A stretch of DNA of 64,000 nt from Metaphire vulgaris (taxonomy: Eukaryota > Annelida > Clitellata > Crassiclitellata > Megascolecidae): assembly GCA_018105865.1 (NCBI GenBank), contig CM030834.1, positions 17,193,719 through 17,257,718 of the forward strand, read 5' to 3'. The notes below the pieces were generated by a model. It was not told where the DNA came from and ran no database searches. It saw nothing but the letters and a program-made list of their open reading frames with translations. Shown piece by piece: positions 44,901 through 53,665 of the stretch. Position numbers and translations under genes: made by a program. Each line of letters starts with the position of its first letter. The stretch's first letter is position 1.

Positions 44901-46522
44901 AATATTGTTTAATTTAAGTTACATTGTAGAATTGACATTGTCTATAAGTATTTATGTTCTTGTGCTGTCACCTTTGTGGATATATTTTATATTTTTAGGT
45001 GAACTTAAACAATGAAAAATACACAATTGTAAACAATTTCACTCTTGCGTCTCCTGTTATTAATGCCGATATAAATGGACGTATAGGAATTTTCCAGGTA
45101 CATTTATGTTTTTAGTAAAATTTTAAATGATACTGAAATGAACTAATTATATCTTATCCACATATATTTTTCCAATTATTTCTAAAATATTATTTTATTA
45201 TTCTGACATTTTGGTTATCTGTATGTTATGCAAATTGTATTGAAGACATGGGTTTTCATTTTCTGCTTTCTTTTCTAGCTTATCTCTCGTACTTTTGGAC
45301 GTATAAAGATTCAGTATCTTGGGACATTGGTAATTTTAATGAGTGATTATTAATCTTATATAGGAGAATTTTTGAGAAATTTGATAATATAAAATTACTG
45401 ATGCTATAAACCTTGACCTTCTGGTGACCTGTTAATGGTGCAGATTTCTTGCCTAAAACTGGTTATTCTGTCCAGAAGTTATCAGCCTTTCTGTTTTCCT
45501 GTAGGATGGGAAAGGAATGAATGATTGATTGATTGACTTGTTTTAATTTGAAACTGTTTCAGTTTGAAGTTCAGGTCTTCGAGAAGCGAATGGCAGAGAT
45601 GTTAAAGTATATGCCAAAGTTGATTGTTGCTGATTTAAGCTCTATGATTACAGCCCCAATGCCTGGTATGGTGAAGTCAGTGGCGGTTAAAGTTGGAGAC
45701 CAGGCAAGTGACAAAACCTGAACCATAAAAAGTACAAAACATTTGAGTAGCTAATGTATTTAGTTAAACATTGGTTGGTTGTAAGAATTGCATTAAAATT
45801 TAACTGATATTTGGAATAATTTTTTTTATTTCTTATTGCACAACCATTTTGTGAAGTAAGCATAATTAATTTGTTGTTTTCACTTTCTTCTCTTACCTTA
45901 TTTTATATTCCTGTTCAACCAATAACTAGAAAAGTCACATAGGGGCAGTTGTTTGCTTTGTTTGAACAGACATCTACAGTATATGAATATTGTTTTTAGG
46001 TTGTTGAAGGTCAAGAAGTTCTGGTTTTGGAAGCAATGAAGATGCAAAACAGCCTGTCTGCAGCTAAGCCGGGAAAGGTGAGTATGTGGCAGAGAGACTG
46101 TGGCAATGCTATTCAGAGGAAATAAAATTAAGATTATTATCCAATGCGGCATCAAATATTAGTATGTATTCTCAGCATCCTGTAATGGTCTATTGGGCAC
46201 AGTAGTGAATTGCCTGGTGTCTGCAGTGGTGAATAGTTATTTTTCAACAACTGAGCAGTGATACCTGGATAGAAGTCTCATGACCTCGGTGACACTATCA
46301 AGGCCTGGTAAGTTGAGCATCAGGCTAATCGAGCAACAGTTTGTTGGATAATTGTTGCTATTTAGTTCTAGTAAATACATAGAAATGATGTAAAGAAAAC
46401 TGTTTTCACAGTCATCTCATACAAAAAGAAATTTTGCCAGTGACTGGTGACAGTTGTTTAGTTACATATAGTTGTTTATAGTTATATATGTACTAATTGA
46501 AAAATAATAAATATACATAATA

Positions 46523-46616
<94 letters not shown>

Positions 46617-47947
46617 TTATATGGCTACATCATCATTCTTCTCCGTGGGTGCAATACCCGTTGGTGTCTATTGCAATTTGAATTTGCCTCCTCCATTCCT
46701 GTCTTGTGTGGCTTTGTGAGCTTCATATATGTCCATGTTGCATCATTCTTCAATATTGTCTATCCATTCTTTTCATGGCCTTCTTCTGTCGTTTTCGCCT
46801 TCCATTGCTCTGAGCATGATCTTTTTTATCAGCCTTTCGTCACTCATTCTGCAGATATGGCCAAATAGTCGGAGTTTCCTTTCAATGACTGTTCCTTTTG
46901 CTCATTCTTGGTTTTACCTTTTTTGTTGTTGATCTTGTCAAACCATCTGATTCCTAGGATGTTTCAGTAGCTCTTCATTTGAAATGCATGGAGTGTATGG
47001 CTATTTTTCTTGTTTAACACGTTGACTGCTACGTACGAGATATCTCGTATTCCGTTTGATAGGGCGAGACGCGATGTACGAGTGATCTCGTACTTCATTA
47101 TCAAGTCTGTCAAAGAGCCTTTCGCGTGCTAAACGCCCAATCTGCCGCGTCTAAGTAATTCATATGTTGAGTGCTGACATCTGGGGATTGTCGATGCAAT
47201 TTTTTTATTATAGTTATTAGTTACTGTGATTATAATGGGCATTTCCACCAGACCACCACGTACATTTTGCCGCCCTCTTAGTGCAAACAAAAGCGATGGC
47301 GGCTTCACGTAAAAGGTACAATATATGCGAAGTTTTAGACAAATTAGATATATCGGAAGATGAATATTTCACTGATGATGACATAGATAGAAAAAGCGAC
47401 GATCAATTAGGGCAGCAAGTTAGTTGAGTGGTAACAACGTTGGATAATGGAGCAGGAGGTCGCAGGTTCGAGTCCCTCAGGAACCCTAAAGGTCGACTAT
47501 TTTACAGTGGTTCTCACACAGGGCAGTCCCTACTGACCTTGTTATATTATATTATATTATTATATTGGAGGATATAGAGCCTGATAGCTATAGGGACAGT
47601 GAGGCTCTGCGTCGTTCCATGCTTTGGAGAGTTTCATACCCAGACATATTATTAGGCCAAAGGAAAATAATAACAACTTTAGTGCTTTTTACATTTTCAG
47701 AGTTACTGATTCATTTAGACTTTAACCATTAGATAATTGCATAAGAATCTTACTTCTTTATATTGTTATTCTGTGCTAAATTTTTCTTGCGCTTATTTCA
47801 ACCGCTGCGCGCTGATGTTAACTGCCGAGCTGATATTAACTGCCGCGTCCTGGTAATAAATGACGTCGCAGTCAAAGTGTTAAAGTCCAAGTCTCACATT
47901 CATATAATACAATGCTTAATATGCATATTTGGAATAATAATTATAGT

Positions 47948-48000
<53 letters not shown>

Positions 48001-48260
48001 TATATAATATTTAAAAATATATATACAATAAATTAAAATAAAGTAAATGATATATTTTAAAATATATATAGTTATATTTAGTTATATTTGTTAGCAAGAA
48101 TTTACTTGATTCTTAACACTTAGCTGACCGCAACAGCAAATACATTTCCAAGACACAGTTAAGGCGTTAAGTCAGCTTTATTTGGTTTTAGGTGAAGAAA
48201 ATTAACGTCAGAGAAGGTGTGACTGTTAATGCAGATGATGTTTTGGTAGAACTGGAATAG
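30408..48260 (+). CDS. PCCA: Propionyl-CoA carboxylase alpha subunit, mitochondrial (5' end not found)
   Basis: Biotin-dependent carboxylase subunit that carboxylates biotin with ATP and bicarbonate for propionyl-CoA to methylmalonyl-CoA conversion in the mitochondrial matrix. Twenty-one exons: 30408-30494, 30858-30974, 31413-31526, 32953-33006, 35042-35210, 35606-35684, 36743-36940, 37548-37630, 38898-39035, 39242-39315, 39776-39850, 41186-41254, 41383-41458, 43049-43159, 43737-43839, 44383-44485, 44999-45097, 45279-45329, 45563-45703, 46000-46077, 48192-48260. Sum 2088 nt: 695 residues plus TAG, all phases consistent. Landmarks in this partial numbering: [15 protein letters not shown] (about 31-45), [14 protein letters not shown]-grasp loop SAGGGGKG (189-196), [23 protein letters not shown] (317-326), and C-terminal biotin motif EAMKM with Lys661, 34 residues from the end as in human PCCA. 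Intron 45704-45999 is GC-AG. The first exon (start codon, most of the transit peptide, about 30 residues) is missing; one tentative seven-codon candidate is discussed in the findings. Confidence 0.96.
32036..32549. mobile_element. Mutator-like foldback element with about 100-bp inverted repeats
   Basis: 514 bp, flanked by a perfect 9-bp duplication GTGTATGAG (32027-32035, 32550-32558). The arms are long inverted repeats containing CAACTGGGTAACG, GATTGGGCCCC and GGGTAACGGGACATCTGG units; the last repeats two to three times. A 9-bp duplication with long arms fits MULE or foldback elements. The loop is non-coding. Within PCCA intron 3. Confidence 0.85.
32635..32706. mobile_element. Tiny piggyBac-like MITE
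   Basis: 72 bp between two TTAA sites (32631-32634, 32707-32710), ends CCCCTTAACTG and CAGTTAAGGGG. Confidence 0.7.
33396..34327 (+). mobile_element. hAT transposon derivative with GATC-word arrays and a dimerisation-domain remnant
   Basis: 932 bp, ends CAGTGTTAGG and CCTAACACTG, perfect duplication CTGTACTT at 33388-33395 and 34328-34335. The subterminal 150 bp at each end are dense with TGATCTTTGATC/GATCTTAGATCA. Inside, about 33640-34021 reads [20 protein letters not shown] then, after a frameshift near 33885, [17 protein letters not shown] and [17 protein letters not shown] with stop: the C-terminal hAT dimerisation domain. Internally deleted, not autonomous. Confidence 0.93.
34650..34949. 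mobile_element. hAT MITE, family III copy 2
   Basis: 300 bp, ends CAGTGGCGTAGCCA and GGCTATGCCACTG, perfect duplication TATTTACT at 34642-34649 and 34950-34957. Contains GATGACCTTTTTTATGCTTG, a version of the shared word. Ends 92 bp before PCCA exon 35042. Confidence 0.92.
36000..36115 (+). mobile_element. LINE 3' end with (TTAC)n tail, copy 3
   Basis: CATGAATAAGCTGGTGAACT, GCGCCAAGCTTTCGGGCAGC, GCTATAGAAATTTTTGTTTT then three TTAC units. A diverged subfamily, matched inverted at 41525-41605. Confidence 0.65.
36142..36170. repeat. (GT)n microsatellite
   Basis: About 14 GT units. Confidence 0.96.
36983..37310. mobile_element. hAT MITE, second copy of the CAGGGCCGCCGAGAG family
   Basis: Left end CAGGGCCGCCGAGAGAATTT identical to 9053; interior CTTTTTGCTTGTCAGTCTTT and ATCATCATCACCGGGCC as in the first copy; right end eroded (GGGTCCCGGCGG). 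In a PCCA intron. Confidence 0.75.
37855..38625 (+). pseudogene. CR1/L2-like LINE 3' fragment with (TTAC)n tail
   Basis: Plus strand, broken frames: [73 protein letters not shown] and [16 protein letters not shown] stop, followed by a 3' UTR ending GCGCTTTAGAAATTAACGAG and TTAC repeats. This copy identifies the source of the many short (TTAC)n tails. It sits between two PCCA exons. Confidence 0.9.
39851..41185. other. PCCA intron, mostly unremarkable
   Basis: AT-rich. 40773 (CAGTGGCGTACC) to about 41065 looks like a worn DNA transposon. No coding signal. Confidence 0.5.
40501..40520. repeat. (CT)n microsatellite
   Basis: Ten CT units in a PCCA intron. Confidence 0.9.
41522..41610 (-). mobile_element. 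LINE 3' end, inverted (GTAA)n tail
   Basis: AAGTAAGTAAGTAGGACGAA then ATTTCTATAGTGCTGCCCGA and GCTTGGCGCAGTGC, the reverse complement of the 36000 copy. Confidence 0.65.
41800..42245 (+). pseudogene. RTE-like LINE fragment
   Basis: Plus strand, frame broken: [60 protein letters not shown], then REL-W-DVMEK remnants. This is the C-terminal stretch of RTE-type polyproteins. A related inverted fragment is at 56930-57110. Confidence 0.75.
42250..43048. other. PCCA intron, no feature recognised
   Basis: AT-rich, no splice-flanked open segment, no paired transposon ends. Confidence 0.5.
43826..44082 (+). repeat. Tandem duplication of a PCCA exon end and 5' splice site
   Basis: A 133-bp unit starting ATGAATACTGATGGGTGCCT at 43826 is repeated at 43959. 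The unit holds the last 14 nt of PCCA exon 43737-43839, its donor, intron sequence with TTGTTATTAAACAGACAAGT, and a GTAA-tailed LINE end (AAATTTATATAGAGCTTTGG). The first copy supplies the donor that fits the reading frame. Confidence 0.88.
46000..46077 (+). other. PCCA: PCCA exon carrying the biotin attachment site
   Basis: Encodes [19 protein letters not shown] and onward. The lysine of AMKM is the residue biotinylated by holocarboxylase synthetase. The exon continues directly from VKVGDQ of exon 45563-45703, which proves that the upstream donor is CAG|GCAAGT, a GC donor. The downstream donor AAG|GTGAGT is canonical. Confidence 0.93.
46532..46613. repeat. (TA)n microsatellite
   Basis: About 80 bp of TA. 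Confidence 0.98.
46615..46990 (-). pseudogene. RTE-like LINE fragment, minus strand
   Basis: The minus strand carries LRLFGHI-, [17 protein letters not shown] and KRMDRQY-like words in broken frames, typical of the tail of RTE-type polyproteins. The frames on the plus strand are antisense. Confidence 0.6.
47018..47879 (+). mobile_element. piggyBac-like element, internally deleted
   Basis: 862 bp between TTAA sites at 47014-47017 and 47880-47883. Ends CACGTTGACTGC and GCAGTCAAAGTG match 11 of 12 when inverted. Just inside the left end are two palindromes, TACGAGATATCTCGTA and TACGAGTGATCTCGTA. An ATG frame at 47298 ([20 protein letters not shown], then [15 protein letters not shown]) is basic-then-acidic like piggyBac transposase N-termini; the catalytic core is absent. 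In the last PCCA intron. Confidence 0.85.
47409..47485 (+). ncRNA. tRNA-like sequence (SINE head or tRNA pseudogene)
   Basis: Contains an A-box-like TTAGTTGAGTGGTAAC and a B-box GGTTCGAGTCC about 35 bp apart, in the order and rough spacing of a tRNA internal promoter. The arms do not pair well enough for a working tRNA. It lies within the piggyBac-like element. Confidence 0.45.
47955..47998. repeat. (TA)n microsatellite
   Basis: About 42 bp of TA, just after the piggyBac-like element. Confidence 0.97.
48117..48166. mobile_element. Possible tiny TTAA-flanked piggyBac-like MITE
   Basis: 50 bp between TTAA sites at 48113 and 48167, ends CACTTAGCTG and CAGTTAAGGCG. It ends 21 bp before the last PCCA exon and may be chance. 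Confidence 0.4.
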
Positions 48261-49860
48261 TTGAAGGATGTTTGCTTCCTTCGAGCCTCGTTTTTGTGAA
48301 GACTTTGTGCCTTTCATTTCACTAAAGAATGTAGGTTGCCTTTTATTGCATAATAGATATTTTATTACTAGCAGTTTTCAGTACACAGGTGCTCTTGACA
48401 TTTTGCATTGCCAGAGGGTAATTTAAATTTTCAAATGGTTTTTGTCATTTGTTTTGGTACTGATTACCATTATCATCATCAATGTTTATAGATGATTCTG
48501 TCTGGCCTTAGGGCAGGTCATCTTTGCTTGCCGGTGCCAACTCATTTATATTGTGCATATCAGTCCAATCTTTTATTGGATATAATTTATCCATTTTAAA
48601 GATGACTCTATGAATTGTCAGTCAAATTATCTTTGTGTAACATTGCTCACAGAATGCTTACCGGTATTATGTCTATTTGTTATCATGAATGGTCGCTCAC
48701 ATGACTTCTGATCTGCAAATTGTTAGCCCTGTCGGTTCAGTTTTTCACTGTTCAAATCATGTGAGCTTCTTATTCTCCAAGATCTGCAACCATAATAATG
48801 TGTACAGTGTACTATTGTCTGGCATAATATTCAAAATTTATAAATACTGTGTGCTGAATGCTTTCATGTCTATAACAAAGCTTTTAGGTTGACAAAAGGG
48901 CTCTTGGGTTCTTTCTTCTGCTGTTTTTATCTGATGTGTTTAGACTCACTAGCCTATATGCATATATCTCTTGGTTAATGCATTCCAGCTGCACACCATA
49001 TATACTATCAATGCTTTGTTTTGCTTATTAATTACAGGGCTTGGTTTGTTTAAACATTATTTAATGCTCAATTTTTTCGCACAAATGTTTTCATTTTATG
49101 AATTTTGATGGATTATGTCGTAATATTTCACAAAATGACTATTTTTGCAAATAGGTAATCTTGATTGTGAATTATGATAATTTTCTCATAGGTTCTGAAG
49201 TTGTTATAATACTACCAGTGTATTAGATATTGATAAGAATATATACCGGTGTTGCCTTTAGATGATTAATTAAGGACTGTTTTCTGGGCATGATTTGAAA
49301 TTTGTGTATCATCTGTTGTATGCATGCTTTGTTTATTATTATGAATCAGTTAATCAGCTGTCAATTTTTCATTCAGCTGTGCTTATGGTTCTCATGTTTG
49401 AATCATATGTGTGTTTAAATCATGTGTTAATGTTACCGGTTATTTATGATTAAATAAGCACTTGAGAAATTAGTGCATTTCTTATTAAGAGGCCTACTCA
49501 TTATCACAATTTCCAGTAAATATTATGGTGGCGTGAATTATATCTTATTTATCTGATTTCTTTCATTGTTGACATGAAAGTGTTGCTGCAAAAATTCAAA
49601 TGCAGTTATGATCAATTAAAGTTTAGTTTTTTTGTGCATTCATTGTATTTGTTACAGAAACTAGGCTTCAAATTTTGAGTCAGTTCTGTATAATTACTGC
49701 AATCTTCCTGTTTCCAGTTCTTTCATGTGCTGCATAGGTTACTTCACCTAACAAAATCAGTATTAATTTTTAGACAGTTGTATGAATAATCATATCTTTA
49801 AAACATCTCAGCATATCCCTGGGATATGTGCTGTGTTGAACATTTAAATATGATTACTGC
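48261..49860 (+). other. PCCA 3' UTR and intergenic DNA
   Basis: Follows the PCCA stop; AT-rich with no coding potential. Poly(A) signal candidates such as ATTAAA near 49450 and 49616 cannot be ranked without transcripts. Confidence 0.5.
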
Positions 49861-49864
49861 TAGG

Positions 49865-50230
49865 TCTACTGGCTGAAAATAGCAGAACGCATTAATATAA
49901 AATAATATCGCTGACTTAAAACTCACTTCACACATCAAAATCAGTCTACCTAAGAAATCTGATAATCCCACAACATCCTTGACCTACTCGATCTTTCTCT
50001 TGTGTAACTCTTCTTCGTCCGCTGAATCAAACATCTCTCAAAATTTGTCATGATGATTTTTCATATGCTGCACCAGAATTTGGAATTCAATTCCAACATA
50101 TCTCTGCTGTCTACACCATGGTCAAATACCAAATTCTGGGTCACACTTTCCTTCCATGCTTGCAACTTCTCAAGTTTTTCCTTCTAAACTGAATGCATTT
50201 ATCTTTAAAAAAATCATTTCATCCATGGCT
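49865..50230 (+). pseudogene. CR1/L2-like LINE 3' fragment
   Basis: Very close to 38090-38450: AGCAGAACGCATTAATATAA, CAGTCTACCTAAGAAATCTG, CATATGCTGCACCAGAATTT. Frames broken throughout. It ends before the SNRPE promoter region. Confidence 0.82.
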
Positions 50231-50479
50231 GTAACGTCCCAATAATGCGTTTGGGAACGTACAGGCGTCCCCACACCCGTTTTTGTTGAGTAAAAAAGGA
50301 TGAGTTTCCAAAACTTTTTCCTAGAAAAAGCCCTGTGGGCTATAAGACTATATGTGAAGATTTGCTACTTTTTGTTCTAATTGCTCAGTTTGTTATGTTT
50401 TAATGTTTGCCCGCTTAAATATTTCTCTGTTTTGTTGACGATGCTGAAGAAATGCGAAATAAATAAATATTTATTTATA

Positions 50480-50637
50480 TAAGTCGCGCCAAATAAATAG
50501 GACCGGTTGCGTGAAATTCTATAAACGGAAGCGGCGTTAATATAAGATCTCTGTGTACTAACCGGGCGCCATTGACGCGTGGTTTTCGTAATTTTTCAAT
50601 TTTTGTCGATCAAATTTTTTGATCAAAACAATTTGCA
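50480..50637 (+). promoter_or_regulatory. Presumed SNRPE promoter and 5' UTR
   Basis: GC-enriched patch (AAACGGAAGCGGCG, ACCGGGCGCCATTGACGCG) in AT-rich surroundings immediately before the SNRPE ATG. CGGAAG is an ETS-type word common in housekeeping promoters. No transcript start can be set. Confidence 0.3.
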
Positions 50638-52423
50638 ATGGCTTATCAAGGAGCCCAAAAAGTCCAAAAGGTCATGGTGCAGCCGATCGTATCTTTTTCG
50701 TTGCGTTTGCAATTTTGATTTCATATTTTGGTGTGTATGTTTTGCCTAAACTTTTTGACAAAGGACAAATTAATGTAATTGAAGTATTCTTGATTTCCAT
50801 TTATTTAACGTTTCTCTTTTTCTATAGGAAAAGTTGTTTTGGGATGTTGTCCATTTATAGGGAAATATATACAAGAACCATTTTGGGGTTTAATTTTAAG
50901 CATTTTGTCTGCTGTAAGTGGAGGTGGATCACTCGAATTGGAGCGTTTAGTTCTGGTTATGTCTGAGGCTCTGAGCTGAGCGTCTGTAAGTCAGAATCCG
51001 GTCAGAAAATTACTAGAAGTTATCTTGTTAGTCTTGAAGTTCAAATCAAGAAGTTTTAGGATTTAATTGTGCATAAAGTGATGAAATGCTATGCAGTGTC
51101 GGAAACTGAGTTTTCTTTTACTTGGGATATCAGAATTTGATCTTCAGGTATCTGCAAAACGTAAGTAACTTAAATTGATTAATTTCATTTTTGTATATGG
51201 TTCTGACTATTAACATTAATTTATTCAAATGATTTATAGTAATTTCAGTAATTGTGGCCGGTCGTTGGCCGGTCGATACCCGCATGTAAACACGAAGTAG
51301 AAATCCACACTCTGACCGAGTACCAGTGTATCAGTCCGCACATCGTAGTACATACCATAGATTTTCTGTTTGCCAAACTGTGAAAAAATAAACATCTTAA
51401 ATTCTCGTGATCTTATATCGTGAAAATAGTGGTGCTATATGAAGTTGGTTAGCATAATACACCTCTCAAGATGTCTATGGAGCAGTCATCGTTGGAACTT
51501 CTTTCAGTAAGACCAGACTACTTTCGGATTACTTTCTGTTTACATGCGGGTATCGACCGCCCACAATTACCGTAAATTCATCAAATTATCATAAACATTA
51601 ATGACAGGTTGCAGATAAGTGGCAAGTTGATAAGTGACAAGTTGCAGTTTTGTAGCAGATAGAATGACAGCATGACTACCTGCAAGCAGCAGCTTAAGCA
51701 GCAGAAACTGGTGAAAATTATACTTTATTGGCTGATAACGTATCTGATGTATAGCTAGGCACTATGTGGACATATGAGCCAATAACTGATGCAGAAAATA
51801 AAACTAAAATTGAGAAAAAAAACAAAATTCACTGCCAAGTTTAACATGCTATTGACAATGTTGAGAGATGCCACACCCTCTGTCAATCAAAATCAAGATA
51901 TGGAGTGACGATGGATATGTAAATCCTCAATTTTGTTCTGCAAAGAAGAAACTTACAACAGAAGTTGATTCAGTTTATGTGGATTATTTTAAACAGAAAG
52001 GCAAAGCTAGTGCCTAGAGAACATTCCGAAACAGAGACACCCTTGGGTCATTTGCAATTCACATTTCGAATGATTCTACTTGGAAACAGTTCTTGAGTGT
52101 GCAGTTGTTTTTGTTTCCTTGTATCATATTTTAAATTTTAGCCAAATCTTGAGCATCTCTTTCAGCCTATGTTAGGAAGGAACATATTTAGTCAACTCAT
52201 TCTCCAAATTACTTTAGACTTATAGTGTGCTGATTGGTTAATTAGTTTTGTTTTTTATTTACTTATCAGCACCAATAGATTTTTAAGATGATATACAGTA
52301 AACTCCCGTTATCCCGCCCATGTCCGTCCGGCGTTCTATTTTGGCGAGGGGCGGGGGTGGCGACATAACGGGGGCAAGTCAGTTGAGTAATCCATTACAA
52401 AGTATTGTTGAACTGTGTATACA

Positions 52424-52471
<48 letters not shown>

Positions 52472-52514
52472 TTACTTTCTTCCCCTGTCTCTCACTCCTC
52501 CCTCTCTCTTCTCC

Positions 52515-52557
<43 letters not shown>

Positions 52558-53450
52558 TGTATATATATGTATATATATATATATCCATTCATAACACTGT
52601 AGGCTACAGTACGGCATTGTGTAGCCATAAGCAAATGCACCGTTTGGACCAGCATCGTTACAATAATTATTCAAAAGGCGTGTAGGCCTATGGAGTAGGC
52701 CTACGAAAGTACTTCTGAATAGTAGCCTGTCTTTGTGAAGTTAAAGCATAGATTCCACCCTATACGTTTAACAGTAATAAAATTTATTCCTCTCTTCCTT
52801 TGTCTCTTTCTCTCCCTCTACCTCTCCCTCTGTCTCTCTTTATCTCCCTCTCCTGCTCTTGCCATTCTCTTTAATGTGCCCGCCATTAGCAGCGGACGGC
52901 CGCATTACAACGTAAACAATTGCACAGGTGACCCCTCTCTCCAGCGAATCTCTCTACCTTGTCACTGTCTCTCTCTCACCCTCCCCCCCTTCTCCTTCCC
53001 TGCCTCTCTCCTCTCCGTCTCTTGCCCCTTGGTTGCGGGCAATTGACTCTGAGGAATTCCGACCCCAGCCACACTGATTTAGGAGATGGTGTGGACAGAT
53101 GTCTTCCATTTAATTGTTTCCCTTGGCAATTGTTCCCACTGGCAAGCGAGCGGGGGAGGTTTCATGGGTGAAAACATGGCTTTCGTTATACTGTACTTAA
53201 CAGTACCCTGTACAGCATAACGAAAGCGATGCTTTGACAGTGAAATGCACCTGAGTTTGTGGCAATGGCGAGATTAACGAGGTCAAATTACATAGGACCA
53301 AACCCAATGCCCTGATGGCGAGGGCGAGAGGCGAGGGTGGCGGCTTTTCGAGGTAGAATGCATGGCAGGAAATCCGTTCCAGACCAACGCGTGGCGAGAG
53401 ACGAGTTTGGCGGCTTAACGGGGGGCGAGATAGCGAGGTTTTACTGTATA

Positions 53451-53538
<88 letters not shown>

Positions 53539-53633
53539 GGTCCAGTTGTTCATGCATGACTTGCACCTCTGCTCTTACAATTATTGCAATTATTTACTTT
53601 GTGAATGTCTTAACATGCATTAACAGCCATGTA

Positions 53634-53665
<32 letters not shown>

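Noticed and set aside
47409..47485. Functional tRNA gene
   Set aside because: A- and B-box words are present, but acceptor and T stems do not pair; recorded only as tRNA-like.
50619..50966. 115-codon open frame with hydrophobic stretches overlapping SNRPE exon 1
   Set aside because: Different frame from MAYQGAQKV; it runs into the SNRPE intron and has no similarity that I recognise.
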